Shown here one piece after another: positions 55,198 through 63,998 of a stretch of 64,000 bases of DNA. The notes under the pieces were generated by a model. It made no database searches. It worked only from the letters and a program-made list of their open reading frames with translations, and was not told the origin of the DNA. Position 1 is the stretch's first letter. The number at the start of each line of letters is the position of its first letter. The stretch is from Streptomyces sp. NBC_00576. GTDB taxonomy: Bacteria; Actinomycetota; Actinomycetes; Streptomycetales; Streptomycetaceae. The stretch is taken from positions 10,602,001-10,666,000 of the forward strand of contig NZ_CP107780.1 of assembly GCF_036345175.1 (NCBI RefSeq), in the 5' to 3' direction. Both the position numbers and the translations under genes were made by a program.

Positions 55198-55598
55198 GCT
55201 CGTTTGACAGACCCGCGCTGCCCGTACGACGCGGCGGCACTACGCGCCCGCAGCTTCTGCTGGTGACATTTCAGGGCTGGTCGGGCGGGGAGTCCTGCAA
55301 GTACCAGCCCTGGGCGGCCATGCGCTGTCGCCGGTGTCGTATACCGGGCACAGCTCCAGGTGGATCGGCCGCCCGTGTCCGTCGTCCTGCGGCGCCATCC
55401 CGCTCTGGCAACCGCAGTTCAGGGCACAGGCGCGGGAGCGCACAGCGACGACCTCCGGTATGCAGGTGGAGATCTTCGCCTACTTCGGATTCACCTACAC
55501 GGGGAGCTCGGACGACGGTCGCGGGCGCTGCTGTAGAGGCCGGCTTCCGTGTGACTACTGGCCCGGCTCGACCTGGCTGTCGCGGGTGGCGACGTCGG
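55198..55598. other. 401-bp region with possible small-gene relics
   Basis: No intact gene. On the minus strand LNCGCQSGMAPQDDGHGRPI, then HLELCPVYDTGD, looks like a short Cys-containing protein, but it changes frame (AAQGWYLQDSPPDQP in the next) and has no start signal. Confidence 0.3.
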
Positions 55599-57137
55599 TC
55601 ATGGGATGGCCTCACGTGGTTGGGGTGGTATGTCAGCAGTAGCTCCTGGCTGGGCCGTTGTCTGTCGGTGGGGGAGCCAGAGCCAGGTGATGGCGGTGGC
55701 GATGAGGCAGGCTGCTGCTCCGGTCCAGCTGGCGGCCTGTACTCCGGCGGTGAACGCCTGTTGGAGCACCTCTGCGTGCTGAGCCGCCGGGCGTGATGCC
55801 TGGCTGCCGTTCACGAGGTGGGTGAGCGGGAGGCTGGCGGCGTCGTGGCCGGTGTGCTGCTCGAGGCGTTTGTGGTGGGCAGTGGTGAGTGCGGTTCCGA
55901 GGGCGGCGATGCCCAGAGCCCCGCCGACTTCGCGGACCAGGTCGTTGAGGGCGGCTCCGGTGCCGGCCCGCTCGGTGGGGACGGCACCCATGATGGCTTC
56001 GGTGGCCGGGGCAGCGGCCAGTCCGGCACCGCACCCGGCGGTGAGCTGGAAGAGCAGGACGGGCCCGTATCCGGACTCGGCAGGGGCGTTGGCCAGGATG
56101 ATAAACCCTGTGGCTACGAGTGCCATCCCGGCGGTGACCGGGATCTTGTCGCCCCAGCGCGGCGCGATGAGGAGGGACAGCCCGGCCCCGCAGCCCGTCG
56201 CCCCGGCCAGCGGCAGCATGAGCCATCCGGTCTGGGCTGGGCTGTGGCCGAGCACCGTCTGCAGGTACAGGCTGATGATGAACAGGGCGCCGAACAGGGC
56301 GAAGAACATGAAGGCGAGCGCGAGCGCCGCGGCCGAGAAACGCCCGTTACGGCACAGGGCGACGGGGATGAGGGGCGATGGATGTCTGCGCTCCCACCAC
56401 GCCAGCGCCATCAGTATGCCCGCAGCGGCGGCGAAGGCGGTCATGACAAGCGGATCAGCCCAGCCGCGTACCGGTGCCTCGATGATCGCCCACACCAAGG
56501 CCAGCAGCCCGCCGGTCACCAGGGTCATGCCCACCCCGTCACCGCGGCCAGGGCGCGGGTGCCGCGACTCGGGCACCCAGCACCATGCCCCGGCCACGGC
56601 CACGACCACCACGGGGACGTTGAGCCAGAACCCGGCCCGCCAGGAGAACTGCTCCACCAACGCGCCCCCGGCCACCGGCCCGGCCAGCGCCCCCGACCCG
56701 GCCACCAGGGCCCATACCGCGATGGCCCGCCGGCGCGCCGCCGGCTCCGGGAACACCACCGTGATCAGTGACAGCGTCGACGGCATCAGCAACGCCGCCC
56801 CCAGACCCATCACCACCCTGGCTGCGATCACCTGACCCGCGTCCTGGGCGGTGGCACCGTACACCGACGCCAGACCGCACAGCACCAGGCCCAGCACGAA
56901 CGCGCGGCGCCGCCCGTACGCATCCCCCCACGCCCCGCCGGCCAGGACGCCGCAGGCCAGGGCCAGGGTGTAACCATCTGCGACCCACTGCAGTGTGCTC
57001 ATGCCCGGCTCCAGCTCCGCCTGCAGACTGGGCAAGGCCACGTTCAGCACCGTCACATCCACGCCGATCAAGAACAGGCCCGCGCACAGGACCGACACAG
57101 CAGACTTCGGGTGTGCCGACGCTGTCTCCATGGTCAT
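55599..57137 (-). CDS. MFS drug/metabolite exporter, DHA2 (14-TM) type
   Basis: A 512-aa integral membrane protein with fourteen predicted helices. The DHA2 landmarks are LFLIGVDVTVLNVALPSLQA (motif D1), GAWGDAYGRRRAF (motif A) and VAGSGALAGPVAGGALVEQF (motif C, antiporter signature). It lies immediately downstream (98 bp) of the terpene cyclase gene on the same strand, so it probably exports the terpenoid product or gives self-resistance. The start at 57137 gives MTMETASAHP; 57131 is an alternative. Confidence 0.9.
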   Translation of the reverse strand: MTMETASAHPKSAVSVLCAGLFLIGVDVTVLNVALPSLQAELEPGMSTLQWVADGYTLALACGVLAGGAWGDAYGRRRAFVLGLVLCGLASVYGATAQDAGQVIAARVVMGLGAALLMPSTLSLITVVFPEPAARRRAIAVWALVAGSGALAGPVAGGALVEQFSWRAGFWLNVPVVVVAVAGAWCWVPESRHPRPGRGDGVGMTLVTGGLLALVWAIIEAPVRGWADPLVMTAFAAAAGILMALAWWERRHPSPLIPVALCRNGRFSAAALALAFMFFALFGALFIISLYLQTVLGHSPAQTGWLMLPLAGATGCGAGLSLLIAPRWGDKIPVTAGMALVATGFIILANAPAESGYGPVLLFQLTAGCGAGLAAAPATEAIMGAVPTERAGTGAALNDLVREVGGALGIAALGTALTTAHHKRLEQHTGHDAASLPLTHLVNGSQASRPAAQHAEVLQQAFTAGVQAASWTGAAACLIATAITWLWLPHRQTTAQPGATADIPPQPREAIP

Positions 57138-57235
57138 GACTGATGCAACCCCCGGTGCGCAGCGGTACTGCGGTCTGTCATGTTGCTGAGGGGCGTCACC
57201 GTGCCGTTCCAGAGCAGGGCGCAGCGACGGTGCTG

Positions 57236-58285
57236 TCAGCCGAGCTGGTCCCACCACCAGGCGATGGTCGGGATGGGCAGAGGTTCCGTGATGAGGTCGC
57301 TGGGCTTGTCCACGACGGTGACGCCGTTCTCGGTCTCGGCGGATCGGTAGCGGGCTGTCAGCGTGGGCAGGGTGATGTTTCCGGTGATCATGTTGTCCCA
57401 TCCTGCGAGATAGCGGCGCATGTCCTCGTCGGCATCGCTCAGGAGCCTTTCGCGCAGGCGCAGGTAGAGGGTCATGATCCGGTCTCGGATGGCGACTGCC
57501 TCGGTGACGGCCCTATCGAGGGAGTAGTCGGGATGTTCGTGGCAGAGCGCGGTGAACAGGTTGTGCTTCCTCGACGCCATGCGGCGTTCTTTGAAGTAGG
57601 AGTAGCGGTCGTTGTCCAGTGCGGTGATGTGCCCGGCCGCCTCCGTGATGGCCCGGACTTCGGGGCGGGCCCATTCCTGCGCGCTGATCTCTGAATGCGT
57701 CGCTCCGTCCATGAAGCCGATGGCGGAATATCCGCCCACCGAGCTGAATCGCAAAGCCAGGTAGTCGTTGACGTTGAGCGGGGTTCCCCGCTGCACGAGA
57801 ACGGCTTCCGTGGTCATCGAGTAGAGCCATTGGCTCTGTCCGGCGACGAAGCGTTCGTATTGCACGGGCGTCAAGGCTTTCCTGAGGGCCAGCACGGCGT
57901 CTCGAAGTGCCCTGTCGGCGGGGGCCGTGGAGTCGTGCCAGGCGTCGGGAGACCTCAGGATGTGTTCCCACCGGCCCAGCTCGACGATGATGTCGCCGAG
58001 CGGGCGGTCCGATTCGACGCGATCGTTCGGCAGCCAGCCCCACGTGTTGTAGCGGACGAAGGATTTCGCGGTCTCGCCGGTCGCGTGTGGGATCAGGTGG
58101 GCGGTGAAGGCCGCACCGAGTTCAGCGAACACGGCGGTGCGCCGTGGGTCGCCTTCACCGATGTCGGACTGCTTGGCCCAGTCGCGGGAAAATTCTCGCA
58201 GTTCCTCGTATTCCGGGCTGACATAGGGGGTCAGCGGACAGTAGAAGGTGAGCAGTTGCCTGCCGAGATTCTTGGCATCCGTCAC
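57236..58285 (-). CDS. Class I terpene cyclase, probably diterpene, with noncanonical Asp-rich motif
   Basis: 349 aa. The NSE triad is exact: N225-D-R-Y-S229-Y-F-K-E233. Arg179, 46 residues before N225, fits the pyrophosphate sensor of bacterial terpene synthases, and an Arg-Tyr pair (TARYRS) is near the C-terminus. At the aspartate-rich position the canonical DDxx(x)D is replaced by N87-D-R-V-E-S-D93. The GTG start has GGGAGGA 5 nt upstream, stronger than the TTG further out. The gene is preceded by a GGPP-type prenyl synthase and followed by an exporter, so the substrate is probably GGPP. The product is unknown. Confidence 0.85.
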   Translation of the reverse strand: MTDAKNLGRQLLTFYCPLTPYVSPEYEELREFSRDWAKQSDIGEGDPRRTAVFAELGAAFTAHLIPHATGETAKSFVRYNTWGWLPNDRVESDRPLGDIIVELGRWEHILRSPDAWHDSTAPADRALRDAVLALRKALTPVQYERFVAGQSQWLYSMTTEAVLVQRGTPLNVNDYLALRFSSVGGYSAIGFMDGATHSEISAQEWARPEVRAITEAAGHITALDNDRYSYFKERRMASRKHNLFTALCHEHPDYSLDRAVTEAVAIRDRIMTLYLRLRERLLSDADEDMRRYLAGWDNMITGNITLPTLTARYRSAETENGVTVVDKPSDLITEPLPIPTIAWWWDQLG

Positions 58286-58533
58286 TTGTCCTCCCAATGA
58301 CTTTGGTGGGACGCCGCCAAAGCCGTACCCACCTTTACGGTTTGGTCCGCGCTGCTGGTCCTGGGCGTGAGGCGCGCGGGCTCATGCGCAGCTGGGGGCC
58401 GTTTGCGTCAGCCGTCGGGAGCCTTCCAGCTGGCAGCCTTTCCTCCTCCGCTCGGATCGATCTGGCGGCCGACCGTGACTGGGGCTTCGGTAGACGGCCT
58501 GCTCATGGCGCCGATGGTGCTCCCTGTCCGGCT

Positions 58534-59586
58534 TCAGTAGTCCCGGTCGGAGACCAGGAGGGTGAGGGCAGTCAGTTCCGCCCGCGTGATGGCATCAGTG
58601 CCTACAGCGTCCAGCCGGCCCAGGGCCTGCTGGATGTGACGATCGGCTTCCGCCCTGGCCCAGGTGCGGCCTCCGGCCCTGTCCACCAGCTCGGCCGCTG
58701 TCTGCAACTCCTGCTGAGACAAAGGCCGTCGGCCGGCATACAGCTCACGCAGCTCCCGGGCTGCCAGCCCGTCTGCGGCCAGGGCTGCCACGACGGGGAG
58801 GGACTTCTTGCGGGCCGCCAGGTCCGCATATACCGGCTTGCCGGTGCGCGCAGGGTCACCCCAGATCCCGAGCAGGTCATCGATCAGCTGGAAGGCCGCG
58901 CCTACATGGGCGCCGAAGGCCCGCAGGTGCGCGACGCGTTCCGCGTCCGCCCCCGCCGCCAGGGCCCCCAGGGCGCAGGAGGCGGCGATCAGTGAGCCGG
59001 TCTTGCCCGCCGCCATGGCCGCACACTCGGCCACCGATACCCTCTCGCGCTCCTCCAGGAGAGTGTCGGCGTATTCGCCGTCGATCAGTTCCTGGACCGC
59101 GGCCGTCAACAGGCCCACGCCCTCCTTGCCGCCCAGCGGGGACGGGGCCTGGGCGAGGACCTGGGTGGCCAGGAAGAACAGGGCATCACCGGCCAGGATC
59201 GCGGCGGGTAATCCCAGTTTGGCCCAGAGGGCCGGCCGTCCTCGGCGTAGCCGGTCGCCATCGATGATGTCGTCGTGCAGCAGCGAGGCATTGTGAACCA
59301 GTTCCACAGCCACCGCCGCGGGCACCCCCGCCTGCGGGGTACCGCCTGCCGTCTCACATGAGAGCAGGGTCAGGGCAGGGCGCACCGCCTTGCCCACACT
59401 CGCATTGCCGCCGGGTAAGAGTGCTCCGGATATGTCTCGCCATCCGAAATGCACGCCCACCAGAAGCCCGACTGCCTGCGGTAGTTGATCAACTGCCTGT
59501 CGCAGAGCGGGAAACGTCACTCCGGCTGCCTCTGCCAGCATCTGCTGAGCGGTCCGTATTGATCGGGTCGAAGCGGCCACGGCCAT
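58534..59586 (-). CDS. Polyprenyl (geranylgeranyl) diphosphate synthase
   Basis: A 350-aa trans-prenyltransferase. The first aspartate motif is LLHDDIIDGDRLRRG and the second is FQLIDDLLGIWGDP, as in actinobacterial GGPP synthases. Conserved GKxxRP is seen as GKAVRPALTLLS, and GKTGSLIAASC is also present. It condenses IPP with allylic diphosphates, probably to C20. GGAGGG precedes the ATG. The first gene of a three-gene terpene cluster with cyclase and exporter on the same strand. Confidence 0.92.
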   Translation of the reverse strand: MAVAASTRSIRTAQQMLAEAAGVTFPALRQAVDQLPQAVGLLVGVHFGWRDISGALLPGGNASVGKAVRPALTLLSCETAGGTPQAGVPAAVAVELVHNASLLHDDIIDGDRLRRGRPALWAKLGLPAAILAGDALFFLATQVLAQAPSPLGGKEGVGLLTAAVQELIDGEYADTLLEERERVSVAECAAMAAGKTGSLIAASCALGALAAGADAERVAHLRAFGAHVGAAFQLIDDLLGIWGDPARTGKPVYADLAARKKSLPVVAALAADGLAARELRELYAGRRPLSQQELQTAAELVDRAGGRTWARAEADRHIQQALGRLDAVGTDAITRAELTALTLLVSDRDY

Positions 59587-60189
59587 GGCGCCTCCCTCCG
59601 GGGCAGTATGCGACTGGGGCTGTGACGGATGCTGTCCTGGAACGGGGCGAGCATTGTGCCGTGCTGTTGGCTTGGGCTTCTCCGTAGGTCGGTGAGCCAG
59701 GCGAAGCGGCGCGAGCGCGCTCAGCAGGGTCATCGGCAGCCTCGTTCCTGAAGGCGGCGCGGATTTCGACAGCCAACGACGGCAGGTGACCGGTCGGCAG
59801 GCACCGCATCCGGGCCCTGTAACAGGACTGACAGCGGTGCGGTATCGGGAGCTGAGGCGAAAGCGGCCATGGGACACCAGCCTTGACCAGGTCAGTAACC
59901 TCCCTTTGATGGATCCGGGCAGCGCGTACTGCGAACGATCCCCGGACCGTCACACCCGCGGGAGGCGCACCCGACCGGCACTTAGCGCGAACACGCGTCT
60001 ACGAAGTGCGCTCGTAGTCATTTCCCTCCGCCCCGAGCCCCGGCCCAGAGGTGGCCGGCTTGGCGCACCCTTTAGAGGGGTGTTCCTCGACTCCGAGATG
60101 GGCGCCGCCACCGTGGAGCGGGCGGCCAGCGCCGGACGTCCATCGGTGGCCGTCGCCCGTTGCACCGATTCGGTCACTTAGACGGTGTC
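59587..60189. other. 603-bp intergenic region upstream of the terpene cluster
   Basis: It must carry the promoter of the GGPP synthase gene. No domain-bearing frame was found. Compositionally it is ordinary until the IS5 relic begins at its right edge. Confidence 0.4.
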
Positions 60190-60441
60190 CTATGTGGTGA
60201 GGCGGACGAACCGCTTGTAGCAGCAGATGGCTGCGGCGAGACCGAGATAGGCCAGGTAGTTACGGGGATTGCGTTCGTAGCGGGGGCTGAGTCTGCGGTA
60301 GCCGGACAGCCACGAGATGGTTCGTTCGATCACCCAACGGCGGCGGCCCAACCGTTCGCTGGACTCGATGCCTTTGCGGGCGATGCGCACGCCGATGCGC
60401 CTGCCGCGTAACCACTTGCGCAGGTGGGGGATGTCGTAGGC
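60190..60441 (-). pseudogene. IS5-family transposase, C-terminal relic
   Basis: The minus strand reads AYDIPHLRKWLRGRRIGVRI, then ARKGIESSERLGRRRWVIER, then TISWLSGYRRLSPRYERNPR and NYLAYLGLAAAICCYKR. This is the final about 85 residues of an IS427-type transposase, with the catalytic Glu (WVIERT) retained. It is preceded in frame by a stop (TAG), and nothing of the N-terminal part is present. Confidence 0.82.
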
Positions 60442-60667
60442 CTAATAGGCGCCGTGGGTTGGCCGTTAGGCCAGTCCTGGCAGGGGCCGGGTGAGACGTC
60501 TGGTCTGGTCTGTATGCGGCGCCTGGGAGCGCTTCGACAAGAGGGACGTATGCGCGGCTCTGCCGCTTCGAATTCGGTCGGTCGTCGGCGACGGGTGAAT
60601 CGTGGTTCTGGATCACTTTTGGTGCCAGGGCCACGGAGGGTCACCGAAACCGCGATCATGAACGGCC

Positions 60668-61747
60668 GTGGCTGATGTCCTCCTCCAGGACCTGTGGTTC
60701 CACCAGGTCGAAGGTGTCGTGATCGAAAACGTCGTGTCCGACGGCGAGTTGGTGGCCGTACGGGCCCGGACAGCTGTTGAGCGAGCCGTCTGTCCGGCAT
60801 GCGGGGCATGGTCGTCTTGGGTGCACAGCCGGTACGTACGTCGGCTCGCCGACGGCGCGGTCGGCGGGCGCCCGGTACTGATCGAGTTAAAGGTGCGGCG
60901 CTTCCGCTGCGGTCAACATCCCTGCAGGCAGGCGACGTTCGCTGAGCAGGTCGACGGCCTGACCGTCCGGCACGGCCGACGCAGCACCGGGCTGCAGAAG
61001 GTGCTGGAACGCCTGGCGGTGATGCTGGCCGGCCGGGCCGGCGCTCGCCTGTCCCATGCTCTGGCGGCCGGGGTAAGCAGGTCGACGCTGTTGCGGTTGA
61101 TCCGTCGCCTGGCTGAGCCCGAGACGTCGACACCGCGGGTGCTCGGAGTGGATGACTTCGCGCTGTGCAAAGGGCACAATTACGGCACGGTCCTGATCGA
61201 TATCGAGACCCGCCAGCCCGTCGACCTGCTGCCGGACCGGACGACGTCGACGGTCGCCCGATGGCTCGCCGACCATCCCGGCGTCGAGGTGATCTGCCGC
61301 GACCGCTCCACCGCCTATGCCGAGGCAGGACGCCTCGGCGCCCCGAACGCCATCCACGTCGCGGACCGGTGGCACATCTGGTCCAACCTCGCCGAGGCCG
61401 TCGAGAAGACCGTCGTCCAGCACCGCGCTCTGCTGCGTGAACCGCACGACTCCGCCACGTCCCAGGCCACCGCGGCCCTGGAGAACGCGGCCCTGGAGAA
61501 CGCGGCGAACCTCGATCACTCCTCTCCCACCGGGCCGAGGACAACCGGCTGGCACTCCGACCGCGTCCGGGAAAAGCACACGGCTGTCCACGTCCTCTTC
61601 GACCAAGGCATCGGCCTGCGGACGATCGCCCGCCAGCTCGGGCTCGCCCGCAACACCGTCCGCCGCTACGCGAATGCGGCGAGCGCAGACGAGCTCCTGG
61701 TCGGCCGGTGGACCGGCCGCACCAGCATCCTCGACCCCTACAAGCCC
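60668..61747 (+). pseudogene. ISL3 transposase, 5' part (disrupted by IS110 insertion)
   Basis: 360 codons. Zinc-finger N-terminus CPACGAWSSWVHSRYVRRLA...CGQHPCRQ, then the DDE core with TPRVLGVDDFALCKGHNYGT (first Asp) and VICRDRSTAYAEAGRLG (second Asp, with the Tyr that the other ISL3 copy has lost). The frame runs to TSILDPYKP at 61747, where the IS110 element begins and supplies a TGA stop. Confidence 0.92.
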
Positions 61748-61808
61748 TGATTCCTCTGTAACAGCTCCGCCGGACGGTTCGAGCGCGGGACTGTGACGCC
61801 TTCCTGGA

Positions 61809-61826
61809 CCCCGGCCTGCGAGGCCT
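61809..61826 (+). repeat. First copy of an 18-nt hairpin-bearing repeat in the IS110 leader
   Basis: CCCCGGCCTGCGAGGCCT occurs here and again at 61902-61919. Each contains GGCC-TGCGA-GGCC. The second copy is the terminal hairpin of the target-binding loop. This first copy has different flanks (TTCCTGGA before, CCACTGAGAG after) that match neither the target nor the element ends. Confidence 0.85.
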
Positions 61827-61874
61827 CCACTGAGAGGGGCGCCAGTCCCATGACTCGGGTGGCGGCAGCCGTGG

Positions 61875-61941
61875 GGGCGTCGGGCGGACAACCTATACAA
61901 GCCCCGGCCTGCGAGGCCTTCTAGGTAGAGCGGTGACGCCC
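61875..61941 (+). other. Target-binding loop of the bridge RNA
   Basis: Basal stem GGGCGTC (61875-61881) with GACGCCC (61935-61941). Left guide TACAAGCCC (61896-61904) is identical to the 9 nt at the insertion site (61739-61747). Terminal hairpin GGCC-TGCGA-GGCC is at 61906-61918. Right guide AGGTAG (61923-61928) is the reverse complement of CTACCT, the core plus right flank at 63440-63445. Confidence 0.85.
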
Positions 61942-62080
61942 GGCGTCGTCACGGTCGCCACCACCGGACTGAACGTCCACTCTTTGGGGTTGGTGGTGCG
62001 AGCCCGTTTCACGGTGACCTCTTGCCAGCCCTGAACCACCGAGTTCTGGGCAAGACCGAGGCCCGTGAGGCGCGCTGGTG

Positions 62081-62138
62081 CCGCGAACGGCTTGTGAGAT
62101 GTCGGACCGAAGAGTCCTGGAATTAGGGAGCCGCGCGG
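62081..62138 (+). other. Donor-binding loop of the bridge RNA
   Basis: Basal stem CCGCG-AA-CGGCT (62081-62092) with AGCCG-CGCGG (62129-62138). Left guide GTGAGATGTC (62094-62103) is identical to the element's right end (63431-63440). Terminal hairpin GGAC-n6-GTCC is at 62104-62117. Right guide GGAATTAG (62119-62126) pairs with CTGATTCC at the left end (61747-61754), with one G-U wobble. Confidence 0.88.
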
Positions 62139-62191
62139 CCCGCATGCGCTCGTGACCAGTGCAGATGTCAACGCCAAGGGGAGGGAACACC

Positions 62192-63418
62192 GTGATCTAC
62201 TGCGGGATCGACTGGGCCGAGAAGCACCACGACGTCGCCCTGGTCGACAACACAGGGCAGCTGCTCGCAAAACGCCGCATCAGCGACGACGTGTCCGGCT
62301 ACCAGCTGCTGCTGGAGCTCCTCGCCGAGTACGGCGACACCGAGGGGAGCCCCATCCCTGTCGCCATCGAGACCAGCCGCGGTCTCCTGGTCGCCGTGCT
62401 GCGGTCGGGCAAGCGGCACGTCTTCGCGGTCAACCCGATGGCCGCCGCCCGCTATCGCGACCGGCACGGCGTCTCCCGCAAGAAGTCCGACCCCGGCGAC
62501 GCGTTCGTGTTGGCCAACATCCTGCGGACCGACATGCCCATGCACCGCCCGCTACCGACCGACACTGACCTCGCCCGCGCCATCGCCGTCCTGGCCCGCG
62601 CCCAGCAGGACGCCACCTGGAACCGCCAGCAGATCGCCAACCAGCTCCGCTCCCTGCTGCGTGAGTACTACCCCGCTGCCTTGGATGCCTTCACTCGCTG
62701 GGCCAACGGCCTGTGCCGTCCCGAAGCCCGTGAACTGCTCAAAGTAGCTCCCACCCCCGCTCAAGCCGCGCGCCTCACACGCACACAGCTGCGTTCCGCC
62801 CTCAAGCGCGCCGGCCGCAGCCGCGGCATCGAGGCCGAAGCCGACAGACTTAAAAAGGTCTTCCGCGGCGACTACGCGACCCAGTCCCGGCTCGTCGAGG
62901 ACGCGCTGGGCAAGCAGGCCCTCGCCCTCCTGCGGCAACTCGAGGCAGCTTGCCTCGCCGCCGACGAGCTCGCCGAGGCGGTCGAGGAGTCCTTCCTCCA
63001 GCACTCGGACGCCGAGGTGATCCTGAGCTTCCCCGGACTCGGCGTCCAACTCGGCGCCCGGATGCTGGCCGAGATCGGCGACGACCGTGAACGGTTCACC
63101 GACGCCCGCGGCCTCAAGGCCTACGCCGGAGCCGCCCCCGTCACTCGCGCGTCTGGCAAGAAACACCACGTCGGACGCCGGGTGATCAAGAATGACCGAC
63201 TCAACCACGCTAGCTACCTGTGGGCCTTCTCCGCCCTACGGTCCTCGCCCGGCGCCGAAGCCCACTACCGCCGTCGGCGCGAACAGGGAGACTGGCACGC
63301 CGCCGCCCAGCGGCATCTGTTCAACCGCATGATCGGCCAGCTCTACCACTGCCTCCAGACCAGCCACCTGTTCGACGAGAACGTCGCGTTCCCCTCTCAA
63401 CTGGCTACGGCAGCTTGA
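62192..63418 (+). CDS. IS110-family RNA-guided recombinase (transposase)
   Basis: 408 aa. The RuvC-like DEDD domain has Asp in YCGIDWAEKHHDVALV, Glu in PVAIETSRG, and Asp/Asp in KKSDPGDAFVLANIL. A coiled-coil middle follows (about 130-270). The C-terminal Tnp domain carries the expected serine nucleophile in YAGAAPVTRASGKKHHVGRR. The frame is intact and all catalytic residues are present. GTG 62192 is preferred because GGGGAGGGA lies about 6 nt upstream; an in-frame upstream start would run into the leader RNA. Together with the leader loops it looks like an active system. Confidence 0.93.
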   Translation: MIYCGIDWAEKHHDVALVDNTGQLLAKRRISDDVSGYQLLLELLAEYGDTEGSPIPVAIETSRGLLVAVLRSGKRHVFAVNPMAAARYRDRHGVSRKKSDPGDAFVLANILRTDMPMHRPLPTDTDLARAIAVLARAQQDATWNRQQIANQLRSLLREYYPAALDAFTRWANGLCRPEARELLKVAPTPAQAARLTRTQLRSALKRAGRSRGIEAEADRLKKVFRGDYATQSRLVEDALGKQALALLRQLEAACLAADELAEAVEESFLQHSDAEVILSFPGLGVQLGARMLAEIGDDRERFTDARGLKAYAGAAPVTRASGKKHHVGRRVIKNDRLNHASYLWAFSALRSSPGAEAHYRRRREQGDWHAAAQRHLFNRMIGQLYHCLQTSHLFDENVAFPSQLATAA

Positions 63419-63440
63419 CGACTTGGCATCGTGAGATGTC

Positions 63441-63998
63441 TACCTCTATCAGCGGTGGGCCGAGGGCTGCACCGTCGCCCGCCGTCTGTTCGAGGAAGTA
63501 CGCGAGCGCGGCTATCCCGGCGGCGAGAACGTCGTGAAGAAGTACGTGGCCAACCTCCGCGAGAACTTCCCGCACGACCCGCCCCGCAAGGCGCCATCCG
63601 TGCGGAACGTGACCAGCTGGCTCACCCGCCACCCCGACCGCCTCACCGACGACCAGGCCCAGCAGCTCAAAGCGATCTTGACCCGTTGCCCCGCACTCGA
63701 CCGCACCGCCCACCACGTCCGCGCGTTCGCCGAGCTCATGAACAACCGCCAGGGCAAGCACCTGGACCAGTGGATCACGAGCGTGACGGCCGACGATCTC
63801 CCCGTCCTGCACACCTTCGTCACCGGGCTGGGTCAAGACCTCGACGCCGTCGTCGCCGGCCTCAGCCTCCGCTACAGCTCCGGCGCGGTCGAAGGCCACA
63901 ACAACAAGATCAAGATGCTGAAGCGGCAGATGTTCGGCCGCGCCAACTTCGACCTGCTCCGCAAGCGAGTCCTCCTCAGCGCGCGAGGCCGTTCATGA
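63441..63998 (+). pseudogene. ISL3 transposase, 3' part (separated by the IS110 insertion)
   Basis: Continues the 60668-61747 frame: YLYQRWAEGCTVARRLFEEV to the C-terminal Glu block RYSSGAVEGHNNKIKMLKRQ and the stop at 63996-63998. No other defect is seen, so the transposase was intact when the IS110 element arrived. Confidence 0.9.

Larger units (their letters stand above)
61875..62138 (+). ncRNA. Candidate bridge RNA of the IS110 element (minimal span)
   Basis: Two stem-loops upstream of the recombinase carry guide segments that match, respectively, the insertion site and the element's own ends. Each loop has a left guide identical to the top strand, a small terminal hairpin, and a right guide reverse-complementary to the top strand. 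This is the architecture established for IS621-type bridge RNAs. The transcript ends are not known; only the guide-containing span is given. Confidence 0.85.
61748..63440 (+). mobile_element. IS110-family insertion sequence with visible bridge-RNA leader
   Basis: 1693 bp. Deleting it joins ...TACAAGCCC to TACCTCTATCAG... and restores the ISL3 frame DPYKP-YLYQRWAEG exactly. Both junctions contain CT (61747-61748 and 63440-63441), the core dinucleotide used by IS110/IS621-type recombinases. There are no terminal inverted repeats, as expected. A 444-bp leader precedes the recombinase gene and only 22 bp follow it. Confidence 0.93.
60602..63998 (+). mobile_element. Second ISL3-family element, split by an IS110 element
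   Basis: The left end is probably near 60602 (GGTTCTGGATCACTTTTGGT, the style of ISL3 ends), 66 bp before the transposase start. The transposase is interrupted from 61748 to 63440 by an IS110-family element and resumes to its stop at 63998. The right inverted repeat lies beyond the window, so the exact left boundary cannot be confirmed. Confidence 0.7.
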
